From an uncultured Alphaproteobacteria bacterium (GTDB lineage Bacteria; Pseudomonadota; Alphaproteobacteria; Rhodospirillales; Rhodospirillaceae): a stretch of DNA of 64,000 bases. The translations under genes were made by a program, and so were the position numbers. Below, one piece after another: positions 54,773-63,210 of the stretch. The stretch spans positions 62,001-126,000 of the forward strand of contig CACGTM010000001.1 of the NCBI GenBank assembly GCA_902575965.1, written 5' to 3'. A model generated the notes under the pieces. It made no database searches and was not told where the DNA came from. It saw only the letters and a program-made list of their open reading frames with translations. Every line of letters begins with the position of its first letter. Position 1 is the stretch's first letter.

Positions 54773-55545
54773 ATTGAGAAGAAAATTTCCGTAATGATAT
54801 AATTTGCCGTCAAAATTAAAATAGATGCTGATACTACGGCATTAGTTGTTGAGATGCCAACACCTTGAGCACCTCCTTTAGAGTGAAACCCATGGTAACA
54901 TCCCATTAATGTAATAATTAAACCAAATACTGATGCCTTAACTAAGCCAGAAATTACATCTAAAGGTTCAACAAAATCAATTGTATTAGAAATATATACA
55001 TTGGGGTTGAAGTCTAATTTAAATATTCCAACAATATATCCCCCAAAAACTCCTATAATATCAGCTATAATTACTAAAATTGGTAATACAGTCACTCCTG
55101 CAATAATTCTCGGTACAATAAGGTATTTATATGGGTTTGTGGAAAGAGTGGATAGTGCATCGATTTGTTCAGTTACACGCATTGTCCCAATTTCTGCGGC
55201 CATGGAGGCCCCAACCCTTCCTGCAACCATGAGACCTGCTAAAACTGGACCCAATTCACGAGTAATTGACAGAACAACTACGTTGGCAACAGCACTCTCT
55301 GCATTGAATCTTGAAAAGCCAGTGTGACTTTGCAACGCAAGAACCATTCCAGAGAAAATTGCTGTTAGGCCTACAACAGGAAGCGAATAAAAACCAATTT
55401 CAACCATCTGTTTAAATATTGAACTTATATAGATTGGGGGCCTGAAGCAGTGTGAAATACAAATGGTGGAAAACCTTATAAGGTTTCCAAGGCTATTAAA
55501 AAAAGAAATAGTTATTTTTCCAATTAAATATAAAGATTTTATCAT
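54769..55545 (-). CDS. mlaE: Lipid-asymmetry ABC transporter permease (MlaE-like)
   Basis: A 258-residue permease with about five or six helices. Hallmarks are 'SGMVLALQSHTGFSRFNAES', 'LGPVLAGLMVAGRVGASMAAEIGTM'-type sequence, here near residue 105-130, and 'GCYHGFHSKGGAQGVG' near the end. It forms the membrane part of the Mla phospholipid transporter with MlaF, which overlaps it by 4 bases. Its own ATG overlaps the alr stop by 4 bases, so alr-mlaE-mlaF-radA is one transcript. Confidence 0.93.
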   Translation of the reverse strand: MIKSLYLIGKITISFFNSLGNLIRFSTICISHCFRPPIYISSIFKQMVEIGFYSLPVVGLTAIFSGMVLALQSHTGFSRFNAESAVANVVVLSITRELGPVLAGLMVAGRVGASMAAEIGTMRVTEQIDALSTLSTNPYKYLIVPRIIAGVTVLPILVIIADIIGVFGGYIVGIFKLDFNPNVYISNTIDFVEPLDVISGLVKASVFGLIITLMGCYHGFHSKGGAQGVGISTTNAVVSASILILTANYIITEIFFSI

Positions 55546-56684
55546 AGTTTTTTTTCAAAGTTTTCTGAAATATATTCTTTTTTTACTCTTGAGCCAAGAG
55601 ATGTAAGTAGCTCGTAGGAAATGGTATTAGCTTGACCTGCTATATCATCAATTTCTTGCTTGTCAGAAATTATATCAATCCAATCACATTTTTGTAGTAT
55701 CTTTTCAGGTACATTTGATACATCGAAAGTTGCCAGATCCATAGAAATTTTACCTGCAACTTTTATTTCAATATCATTTATATGTGCTTTTCCAGATTTA
55801 CTCAATGATCTCAGTAAACCTTCAGCATATCCAAGAGCTACTATTGCTACTTTTCCTTTTTTATTAAATTTAAAATTTCCTCCGTAACCAATCGTTTCAT
55901 TAACATTAACATCACGGATCTGAAGAATTCTTGTTCTCAAAGTAATAACCTGTTTTAGTACATTCTTTTTTTCAGGAATTGGGTTAATTCCGTATAAAGC
56001 AGCCCCTGGTCTTACCATATCAAAATGCCACTCTGGACCAAGAAAAATACCACTGCTATTAGCAAGGGTTGCCTTCAGTTTAAGTGATTTAATTTCAAGA
56101 GCTTTTATTAGCTTAGTAAATCTTTGGAGTTGTAATCGATTTTTTGTGTTGTTGACTTGATAGGCGCAAGATAGATGACTCATTATATATAAAATATTAT
56201 TTTTAATTAAATCCTCATTGTTTTCTATCAGTAATTGAAATTCTTTTATTGAGAGACCAAGTCTATTCATTCCTGTATCAATTTGTATTATAGCATTAAT
56301 TTTTTGATTTTTAATTTTTTGAAATTTATCCCAGGCACTTGTATCTTTGTGAGTGTTGAGAACTGGAGTTAAGTTATAATTTAAAAAATATTCTTCATTT
56401 TCAAAGAAATGATCATGCATAACAATTATTCTAACGTTTTTAGCTAGATCTTTTCTAAGTCTTATTCCCTCCTCAAGTGAAGCAACATGAAACACAGAAC
56501 ATCCAAAGGAGTAAAGTGCTTGAGAAACCTCCTTAGCTCCAAGTCCGTAGGCATCCGCTTTAACAACAGGTGCACAAATACAATTTTTTATTAACTGTGA
56601 CTTTAGGAATAACCAATTGTCAATTATTGCATCTAAGTTAATTGTTAGTTCATTTTTTTTCTTAGCTATGCTTTTTGTCAACAT
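55542..56684 (-). CDS. alr: Alanine racemase
   Basis: A 380-residue fold-type III PLP enzyme making D-alanine for peptidoglycan. The PLP Lys is in 'APVVKADAYGLGAKEV' and the second catalytic Tyr in 'ETIGYGGNF'. 'MSHLSCAYQVNN' and 'MVRPGAALYGINP' are conserved. It lies 3 bases after dnaB and overlaps mlaE, a common dnaB-alr arrangement. Confidence 0.95.
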   Translation of the reverse strand: MLTKSIAKKKNELTINLDAIIDNWLFLKSQLIKNCICAPVVKADAYGLGAKEVSQALYSFGCSVFHVASLEEGIRLRKDLAKNVRIIVMHDHFFENEEYFLNYNLTPVLNTHKDTSAWDKFQKIKNQKINAIIQIDTGMNRLGLSIKEFQLLIENNEDLIKNNILYIMSHLSCAYQVNNTKNRLQLQRFTKLIKALEIKSLKLKATLANSSGIFLGPEWHFDMVRPGAALYGINPIPEKKNVLKQVITLRTRILQIRDVNVNETIGYGGNFKFNKKGKVAIVALGYAEGLLRSLSKSGKAHINDIEIKVAGKISMDLATFDVSNVPEKILQKCDWIDIISDKQEIDDIAGQANTISYELLTSLGSRVKKEYISENFEKKL

Positions 56685-56687
56685 ACT

Positions 56688-58208
56688 TTAGAAGTTTTCT
56701 TTTTCCATCTCTTGATGGGAATGATTGCTAAAATGTGTAAATTCAGGTTGAAAGTGGAGTAAAACCTTTCCTACTGGACCGTGACGCTGCTTTCCAACTA
56801 TAACTTCTGCTTTATTATGAACTTCATCCATATCATTTTGCCACTTATTTAGTTTTTGTTGAAAAAGCTCACTTGACTCAAAATTTGACTCCTGGGGCAT
56901 TTTTTTTTCTAAGTAATACTCATCTCTATAAACAAACATAACTACATCAGCATCTTGCTCAATAGATCCAGACTCCCTTAGGTCTGCAAGTTGGGGGCGC
57001 TTATCTTCTCTCTGTTCGACAGCCCTTGATAGCTGTGATAAAGCTAAAACTGGTACATCTAAGTCTTTTGCTAAAGCTTTCAGACCCCTGCTTATTGCTG
57101 AAATTTCTTGAACTCTATTATCATTTTGATTTCTTTTTCCTGGGTCTAATAGTTGTAAGTAATCAATAACAATTAAACCTAAACCTTTATGGTGATTATT
57201 CCTACTGGCTCTTGCTAATCTCCTGCATCTTGTTCGAATGGCTGCTATTGTTAGGGCTGGAGAATCATCAATCATCAAAGGTAAGCCTCTTAATTTTTCT
57301 GTACATAAAATAAGTTTGTCAAATTCATCTTCATTCAGTCTGCCTGTCCTTATATCATGTGAGTTAATTCTGGCTTTTTCGGCTAAAAGCCTTGTTGCAA
57401 GTTGCTCTTCACTCATTTCTAGGGAAAAGAAGGCAACTTTCTTTCCTTTGTCCTCTTCCTTATTCGTCTCTTGGAAATATTTAGAAGCGTTATAGGCTAC
57501 TGTTGTTGCCAGTGCAGTTTTTCCCATAGAAGGTCTTCCGGCTAAAATGATTAAATCAGAAGAATGAAGACCACCTAATTTTGAGTCTAAATCTAGCAAT
57601 CCAGTTGTTGTTCCAGCAAGGCTATCATCACGTTTGTATGCCGCTTCAGCAATTTTTATTGCACTTGAAATTGCATCATCAAAATTATTTAAATCATTAA
57701 TTGAGTCTGTATTTGAAGAAAGTTCAAATAATCGTTGCTCAGTAATTTCTATCTGATTTACAGCAGTTTGATCGGGATCTGCTTCAAAAGCATTATTTAC
57801 TACAACCTGGCCAAGGTCAATTAGCTCCCGCCTGAGGTATAAATCGTATATAATTCTGCCATATTCTTTTGCGTTAATAATAGTAACTGTAGAGTTTGCT
57901 AGTTCTGTTAATAAATTGAATCCTTTTTTTTCTACGATTTCGGGCTCTTTTTCAAGATAAGTGCTTAGACTTATTGGATTAGCATTCTGACCCTGTTCGA
58001 TCAATTTTGATGCTGACTCAAAAACTTTTCCATAAAAGCTGTAGGAGAAATGCTCTTTTTTTAAATAATCAGAAACATCATCGTATGCTTTATTATTAAT
58101 CATTATTGCACCAAGTAAAGCTTGCTCAGCTTCAATATTTTGAGGGGGAGACCTCAATGGCTCAGATTTAAATTCATTCTTAGTGGGTGTAGATGATAAC
58201 TTGTTCAT
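56688..58208 (-). CDS. dnaB: Replicative DNA helicase
   Basis: A 506-residue DnaB. The N-terminal domain starts 'PPQNIEAEQALLGAIM', and the RecA-like helicase domain has Walker A 'AGRPSMGKTALATT', 'FSLEMSEEQLATRLLAEKA' and 'IVIDYLQLLDPG'. It unwinds the replication fork as a hexamer loaded at the origin. No intein or insertion interrupts it. A 132-base gap with a weak hairpin separates it from rplI. Confidence 0.97.
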   Translation of the reverse strand: MNKLSSTPTKNEFKSEPLRSPPQNIEAEQALLGAIMINNKAYDDVSDYLKKEHFSYSFYGKVFESASKLIEQGQNANPISLSTYLEKEPEIVEKKGFNLLTELANSTVTIINAKEYGRIIYDLYLRRELIDLGQVVVNNAFEADPDQTAVNQIEITEQRLFELSSNTDSINDLNNFDDAISSAIKIAEAAYKRDDSLAGTTTGLLDLDSKLGGLHSSDLIILAGRPSMGKTALATTVAYNASKYFQETNKEEDKGKKVAFFSLEMSEEQLATRLLAEKARINSHDIRTGRLNEDEFDKLILCTEKLRGLPLMIDDSPALTIAAIRTRCRRLARASRNNHHKGLGLIVIDYLQLLDPGKRNQNDNRVQEISAISRGLKALAKDLDVPVLALSQLSRAVEQREDKRPQLADLRESGSIEQDADVVMFVYRDEYYLEKKMPQESNFESSELFQQKLNKWQNDMDEVHNKAEVIVGKQRHGPVGKVLLHFQPEFTHFSNHSHQEMEKENF

Positions 58209-58308
58209 CCAGATACATTATCAAAATTTATAAGTTTATGGGATACCAGTTGGCATGTGAACTGAGTGTAACATGGGGATAAATCAAAAAAAGTTAAATT
58301 AATATTAA

Positions 58309-58328
58309 AATCCTAAACAAACAGGATT
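58309..58328 (-). terminator. Weak hairpin terminator after rplI
   Basis: On the minus strand AATCCT-N8-AGGATT forms a 6-base stem 12 bases after the rplI stop, followed by TTTTAATATT. It may partly end the ribosomal transcript before dnaB. Confidence 0.45.
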
Positions 58329-58340
58329 AAAATAGCTCAT

Positions 58341-58901
58341 TTACTTTTCTACATTATTAGGATTATTGGTTTTATTTTCTCCATCTTTTGAAGAATTTTC
58401 CAAATTAATATCGTTTGTTTCATTATTTTGCCCTTCAATATCATTTTCAGAGAGTTCTTCAGACCGTGAAACGGTAATTGAAATCTCAATTTCTACCTCA
58501 GGGTGAAGTTTAACTGGTATACTGTATTTTCCAAGTTCCTTAACAGGAGAATTAAGATCAATTTGTCCCTTTTCAATCTTTATTCCCTGTTCTTTAAGAG
58601 CGGCTGTAATATCTCTAGAGCTAACAGATCCATATAGTTGACCGGCTTCACTAGCTTGTCTAACTATAATAATGTGAAGCCCCTCCATCTTGCTAGCAAC
58701 CCTTAAAGCTTCATCTTTTCTTTTTAGGTTCACTGCTTCAAGTTCTGCTCTTTTGTCCTCAAAGTATTTTCTATTGGTTTTATTAGCCCGAAGTGCTTTT
58801 TTTCTTGGCAACAAAAAATTCCTGGCAAAACCATTTTTAACTTTGACAACATCTCCCATTTGCCCAAGTTTATCTATTCTCTCAAGTAAAATTACTTCCA
58901 T
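58341..58901 (-). CDS. rplI: 50S ribosomal protein bL9
   Basis: A 186-residue L9 with 'MEVILLERIDKLGQMGD' and 'VKNGFARNFLLPRKKA' as the N-terminal rRNA-binding domain, the long linker helix, and the C-terminal domain. It has an additional acidic, Asn-rich tail of about 35 residues ('ENDIEGQNNETNDINLEN') that is not part of the usual 150-residue protein. It follows rpsR by 21 bases. Confidence 0.97.
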   Translation of the reverse strand: MEVILLERIDKLGQMGDVVKVKNGFARNFLLPRKKALRANKTNRKYFEDKRAELEAVNLKRKDEALRVASKMEGLHIIIVRQASEAGQLYGSVSSRDITAALKEQGIKIEKGQIDLNSPVKELGKYSIPVKLHPEVEIEISITVSRSEELSENDIEGQNNETNDINLENSSKDGENKTNNPNNVEK

Positions 58902-58922
58902 TATTGAAAACTCCGTTAAAGA

Positions 58923-59159
58923 TTATTCATTAACAACATAAGGGAGAAGAGCCAAATATCTAGCTCTTTTGATAGCTATTGTAAGTTCTCTCTGTTTTTT
59001 TGCAGATACAGCTGTGATTCTGCTTGGTATGATTTTTCCCTTTTCTGAGATGTATCTTTGCAGGAGTCTAATATCCTTGTAATCAATTTTTGGCGAGTTG
59101 GGAGAAGAAAAAGGACAGCTTTTTTTTCTCTTTGTAAATTGTTTTTGTCTTTGATTCAC
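58923..59159 (-). CDS. rpsR: 30S ribosomal protein bS18
   Basis: A 78-residue S18: 'KSCPFS' near the start, '[19 protein letters not shown]' and '[19 protein letters not shown]'. It overlaps rpsF by 4 bases (ATGA), so the S6-S18 partners are translationally coupled. The Cys of 'SCPFS' is the remnant of the family's zinc-site region. Confidence 0.97.
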   Translation of the reverse strand: MNQRQKQFTKRKKSCPFSSPNSPKIDYKDIRLLQRYISEKGKIIPSRITAVSAKKQRELTIAIKRARYLALLPYVVNE

Positions 59160-59605
59160 TTGCTATCTCCCTTATTGGAGCTTGTATTTATTTCGTTCGT
59201 GTTAGACTTTTCTCTACCATTTCCAGTATTTTGTTTCATTTCAGCTTCTGTATTTGTTGATTCTGACTGTAGACCTGTCTTTCCTCTGCTGGATATAATT
59301 ATTGATTCATTTTCTTCATGTTCATCAACCCTAATTGTTAGATATCTTAGGACCTGTTCCATGATTCTCATTCTTCTCTCATAATCATTTATAGCATCAG
59401 GTTCTCCTTGAATATTAAAAAGAAGATAATGACCTTTTCTATTTTTTTTAATTCTATAAGCTAGGCTTCTAAGTCCCCAATTTTCCCTCTTTAATACTTT
59501 GGCGCCTTGCTCTTCAAGTATTTTAGAAAGATCATCTGCTAGAGCCTCTGCTTGAGTTACAGATATGTCTTGACGTGCAATTACTACACTTTCATAGAGT
59601 TGCAT
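59156..59605 (-). CDS. rpsF: 30S ribosomal protein bS6
   Basis: A 149-residue S6 with the ferredoxin-like core '[15 protein letters not shown]', '[20 protein letters not shown]' and '[19 protein letters not shown]', plus a polar, Asn/Ser/Thr-rich tail of about 45 residues. It binds S18 and the central domain of 16S rRNA. AGGAG lies 7 bases before ATG, and a promoter and structured leader lie upstream. Confidence 0.97.
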   Translation of the reverse strand: MQLYESVVIARQDISVTQAEALADDLSKILEEQGAKVLKRENWGLRSLAYRIKKNRKGHYLLFNIQGEPDAINDYERRMRIMEQVLRYLTIRVDEHEENESIIISSRGKTGLQSESTNTEAEMKQNTGNGREKSNTNEINTSSNKGDSK

Positions 59606-59690
59606 AAAAAACTCTCCTTATGGCTTGTCTCATCCCTAATTTTACAAATAATGGGCATAGCCGTTTTACCGGCGAGGAGTTAAAAAAAGG
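59606..59690 (-). promoter_or_regulatory. Structured rpsF leader, possible S6:S18 autoregulatory site
   Basis: The leader read on the minus strand has GCCG-GTAAAA-CGGC and then GGCT...AGCC enclosing GCCC...GGG. A CCG-containing S6:S18-binding leader is known before rpsF in many bacteria, but I cannot confirm the consensus here. Confidence 0.35.
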
Positions 59691-59718
59691 AATATACACA
59701 ATTTACATATTCTATCAA
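59691..59718 (-). promoter_or_regulatory. Candidate promoter of the rpsF operon
   Basis: On the minus strand TTGATA (59718-59713) and TATATT (59696-59691) are 16 bases apart, about 86 bases before the rpsF start. Both boxes are close to the sigma70 consensus. Confidence 0.6.
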
Positions 59719-59800
59719 GACCTTGCTTGTATATTACTTTGTGGGTTAATTTATTGCTAATCTAATAAATTAAGGAATTAATTTTTTTGGGAAATTTATT

Positions 59801-60745
59801 ATGAAGCGCGCATTTGTATTCCCTGGTCAAGGCTCTCAGGCTGTTGGAATGGGTAAAGATTTAAATAAGGCGTTTATAGAGGCAAAAGAAGTATTTCAAG
59901 AGATTGATGATGCTATTAGCCTATCATTATCAAAGTTAATGTTTGAGGGGCCTGATAGTGAATTAATGTTAACTGAAAATGCCCAGGTGGCGATAATGGC
60001 TGTAAGTATTGCAGCTATCAGGATTATTGAACGCCAGGGGAATCTTAAAATTTCTGAAGTCGCAGACTTTGTTGCTGGTCATTCATTAGGGGAGTACAGT
60101 GCTCTGGCAGCATCCAGATCAATACCCCTCTCAGAAACAGCCTCTTTATTAAGAAAAAGAGGAAAATCAATGCAAAATGCTGTTCCTTTGGGCGAAGGAG
60201 CAATGGTTGCCCTTATTGGCTCAAGTTTTGAAGATGTTCAGGCTTTGATCGGGCAAAGTAAACTAAAAGGAGAAATATGCTCAATTGCTAACGACAATGC
60301 TCCTGGTCAGCTAGTTGTTTCAGGAAATAAAAAATCTGTTCTCAATACTATTGATAAATCAAAAGATTTTGGAGTTAAAAAGGCGGTATTACTTGCTGTC
60401 AGTGCACCTTTTCACTGCTCGTTAATGGAGCCAGCAAAAAATGTAATGAAAGATGAGATTGAAAAAGTGAAATTTTATAATTTGGAATTGCCAATTGTAA
60501 CTAACATATCAGCTCAGCAGGAAGAGGATACTGATAAAATTAAACAATTATTAATCGAACAAATTACAGGAATGGTAAGGTGGCGTGAGAGTATAACTAA
60601 TCTTTACCACAATGGTGTTGGTGAAATAATTGAAATTGGGGCAGGAAAAGTTTTATCTGGACTTAATAAGAGAATCAATAAGGAAATAACCTCCCGAAAT
60701 ATTGAAAATGTCCAGGATATTGATAATTTTTTGGAGAGCTTATAG
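59801..60745 (+). CDS. fabD: Malonyl-CoA:ACP transacylase
   Basis: A 314-residue FabD that loads malonyl groups onto ACP. The nucleophile Ser is in 'VAGHSLGEYSALAA', the catalytic His in 'APFHCSLMEPA', and the opening 'AFVFPGQGSQAVGMGKD' is standard. It begins the fabD-fabG-acpP-fabF-mltG order common to proteobacteria and diverges from rpsF. GGGAAA precedes ATG. Confidence 0.96.
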   Translation: MKRAFVFPGQGSQAVGMGKDLNKAFIEAKEVFQEIDDAISLSLSKLMFEGPDSELMLTENAQVAIMAVSIAAIRIIERQGNLKISEVADFVAGHSLGEYSALAASRSIPLSETASLLRKRGKSMQNAVPLGEGAMVALIGSSFEDVQALIGQSKLKGEICSIANDNAPGQLVVSGNKKSVLNTIDKSKDFGVKKAVLLAVSAPFHCSLMEPAKNVMKDEIEKVKFYNLELPIVTNISAQQEEDTDKIKQLLIEQITGMVRWRESITNLYHNGVGEIIEIGAGKVLSGLNKRINKEITSRNIENVQDIDNFLESL

Positions 60746-60763
60746 GCTTGAAGGGGGATAAAT

Positions 60764-61501
60764 GTGTTTGACTTAAATGGAAAGGTAGCCCTTGTAACAG
60801 GAGCAACTGGAGGCATAGGATCAGCAATTTGCAGGGTATTAAGTGAAAAAGGTGTAACAGTAGTTGGAACTGGAACAAGAGAGGAAGAGCTTAAAAAAGT
60901 TGTATCAAGCCTTACAAATAATGCTCATGCAATACCTTGTGACTTGAGAAGCAGTGAGTCGTTAAAAAGTTTTACTCAAAAGCTTGAGAAAGCTGTTGGT
61001 GTCCCAGATATTCTGGTAAATAATGCTGGAATAACTAGAGATAATTTATTTATAAGAATGAATGATGAGCATTTTAATGAGGTCTTAGAGCTTAATCTAA
61101 AGTCAGTTTTTAGAGTCACTAAATCACTAATTAAGGGGATGTTGAAGAGGAGAAGTGGAAGAATTATATCTATATCATCAGTTGTTGGTTCTACGGGAAA
61201 TCCAGGACAAGTTAACTATTCTGCGTCTAAAGCAGGAATTGAAGGGTTTACTAAGTCTCTGGCATTAGAAGTTGCGTCAAGAGGCATTACGGTCAATTGT
61301 ATTGCTCCAGGGTTAATTAATAGCCCAATGACTGATTCTCTTTCAGAAGAGAGAAAAGATAATATCTTGAAAACTATTCCTTGTGGTAGTTTTGGGGCAG
61401 GAGACGATGTTGCTGCAGCTCTAGTTTTTCTTGCTTCTGATGAAGCAAGTTATATAACTGGGCAAACAATTCACGTAAATGGGGGCATGGCAATGTATTA
61501 A
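60764..61501 (+). CDS. fabG: 3-oxoacyl-ACP reductase
   Basis: A 245-residue SDR reducing 3-oxoacyl-ACP with NADPH. The cofactor loop is 'ALVTGATGGIGSAIC', 'NNAGITRDNLFIRM' gives the Asn and 'YSASKAGIEG' the catalytic Tyr/Lys; the end is 'TGQTIHVNGGMAMY'. The start is GTG with AAGGGGGA 5 bases before. It follows fabD by 18 bases. Confidence 0.96.
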   Translation: MFDLNGKVALVTGATGGIGSAICRVLSEKGVTVVGTGTREEELKKVVSSLTNNAHAIPCDLRSSESLKSFTQKLEKAVGVPDILVNNAGITRDNLFIRMNDEHFNEVLELNLKSVFRVTKSLIKGMLKRRSGRIISISSVVGSTGNPGQVNYSASKAGIEGFTKSLALEVASRGITVNCIAPGLINSPMTDSLSEERKDNILKTIPCGSFGAGDDVAAALVFLASDEASYITGQTIHVNGGMAMY

Positions 61502-61550
61502 GCTATTTCCAGGGGGTTGCCTCTATAGCCATGTTGAATTAAGTATAGAT

Positions 61551-61579
61551 TTAAAGTTTTATGCATAATAAAGTATAAT
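61551..61579 (+). promoter_or_regulatory. Candidate extra promoter for acpP
   Basis: A perfect TATAAT (61574-61579) lies 45 bases before acpP, with a weak TTAAAG 17 bases further upstream. A separate acpP promoter is common because ACP is made in large amounts. Confidence 0.45.
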
Positions 61580-61624
61580 AATAAGTAAGTAGTTTATTTT
61601 TTTAATTTTGTGGAGAAGGACAGC

Positions 61625-61861
61625 ATGAGTGACGTTGCAGATAGGGTAAAGAAAATTGTTTTGGAACATTTGGGCGTTGAAGAATCTCAAGTTACAGAGA
61701 ATGCAAGCTTTATAGATGACCTTGGGGCAGATAGTCTTGATACGGTTGAGCTTGTAATGGCCTTCGAAGAAGAATTTGGTACAGAGATATCAGATGATGC
61801 TGCAGAAAAAATTCTAACAGTTAAAGATGCAATAGCTTATATAGAAGAAAACATATCATAA
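61625..61861 (+). CDS. acpP: Acyl carrier protein
   Basis: A 78-residue acidic ACP. The phosphopantetheine Ser is in '[21 protein letters not shown]'. The track starts at a GTG five codons earlier, but AGAAGGA lies just before ATG 61625, giving the usual ACP length. It carries growing acyl chains for FabG, FabF and others. Confidence 0.97.
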   Translation: MSDVADRVKKIVLEHLGVEESQVTENASFIDDLGADSLDTVELVMAFEEEFGTEISDDAAEKILTVKDAIAYIEENIS

Positions 61862-61935
61862 TAACTCTTACTAATTGTTAATGGTCAATGTTTTGGCTCT
61901 TTCTTTTTTTTTGCTAATTTCATTAGGGTTGGTTT

Positions 61936-63198
61936 ATGACAAGAGTTGTTATAACTGGCATGGGTCTTATTACTCCATTAGGTAGGGGTGTAAATGCAAA
62001 CTGGAAATCCTTGATTTCTGGTGTTTCTGGGATTACCTCAATTAGTAAATTTGATACAAAAGACTTTACCTGTAAAATTGGTGGAGAAGTTCCAGTTACC
62101 AATGCGCATAAATCTTTTTTTGATGTAGATGCATTTATCTCTCCCAAAGAAAAAAAAAGAATGGATGATTTTATTCTTTTCGGCTTGGCAGCTGCTGATG
62201 ATGCAATAGCTGACTCAGGATGGAAGCCCCAAAATGAATTACAATGTCAGAGAACTGGGGTTATTATAGGCTCAGGTATTGGGGGTCTTCAAACAATATA
62301 TGATAATTCTATAGTTTTGAAGGAGCAAGGTCCTAGAAGAATATCGCCATTTTTTATTCCCTCAAGTTTAATAAATTTAATTTCTGGACAGGTATCAATT
62401 AGACACAATTTTAGAGGTCCAAATCATGCAGTTGTTACGGCTTGCTCAACAGGTGCTCATGCAATTGGTGATGCCGCGAGAATTATAAAATATGGAAATG
62501 CAGATGTAATGATTGCTGGTGGGGCTGAAGCTGCTTTATGCCCACTTGGGGTTGCGGGTTTTTCTTCAATAAAAGCTCTTTCCACCTCATTTAATGATCA
62601 ACCTGAGAAAGCCTCGAGGCCATGGGATCAGTCTAGAGATGGGTTTGTTATGGGCGAGGGTTCAGGTATTGTGGTTCTTGAGAGTTATGAGCATGCAAAG
62701 TCAAGGAATGCAAAAGTATATGGTGAAATACTAGGATACGGCCTTTCAGGTGATGCATATCACATTACAGCACCTGCAGAAAATGGAGATGGAGGTTTTA
62801 GAGCAATGAAAAGCGCAATTAATGATGCAAGTCTAGACTTACCAGATATTGATTATATTAATGCTCATGGAACATCGACCCCCAAAGGTGACATGATTGA
62901 ATTAAATGCAGTTAAAAGATTATTCAAGCAAGATGTAAATAATTTATCAATGTCCTCAACAAAGTCTTCAACAGGTCATTTGCTTGGTGCATCCGGTAGT
63001 GTTGAATTTATTTTTTCAGCTCTATCCATAAAAAATCAAATTGCTCCACCAACACTAAATTTGGATAACCCTTCAGATGGGTGTGATATTGACTTAGTCC
63101 CAAATTCAGCAAAAGAGATAAAAATTAGACATGTATTATCTAATTCTTTTGGTTTTGGAGGAACAAATGCATCCCTAGTATTAGGGCCCTCACCATAG
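61936..63198 (+). CDS. fabF: 3-oxoacyl-ACP synthase II
   Basis: A 420-residue KAS II condensing malonyl-ACP with acyl-ACP. The catalytic Cys is in 'VVTACSTGAHAIGDA', the two His in 'NAHGTSTPKGD' and 'SSTGHLLGASG'. 'VVITGMGLITPLG' is the standard opening. It follows acpP by 74 bases, and mltG starts directly after. Confidence 0.97.
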   Translation: MTRVVITGMGLITPLGRGVNANWKSLISGVSGITSISKFDTKDFTCKIGGEVPVTNAHKSFFDVDAFISPKEKKRMDDFILFGLAAADDAIADSGWKPQNELQCQRTGVIIGSGIGGLQTIYDNSIVLKEQGPRRISPFFIPSSLINLISGQVSIRHNFRGPNHAVVTACSTGAHAIGDAARIIKYGNADVMIAGGAEAALCPLGVAGFSSIKALSTSFNDQPEKASRPWDQSRDGFVMGEGSGIVVLESYEHAKSRNAKVYGEILGYGLSGDAYHITAPAENGDGGFRAMKSAINDASLDLPDIDYINAHGTSTPKGDMIELNAVKRLFKQDVNNLSMSSTKSSTGHLLGASGSVEFIFSALSIKNQIAPPTLNLDNPSDGCDIDLVPNSAKEIKIRHVLSNSFGFGGTNASLVLGPSP

Positions 63199-63210
63199 GT
63201 GAGTTTTTCT

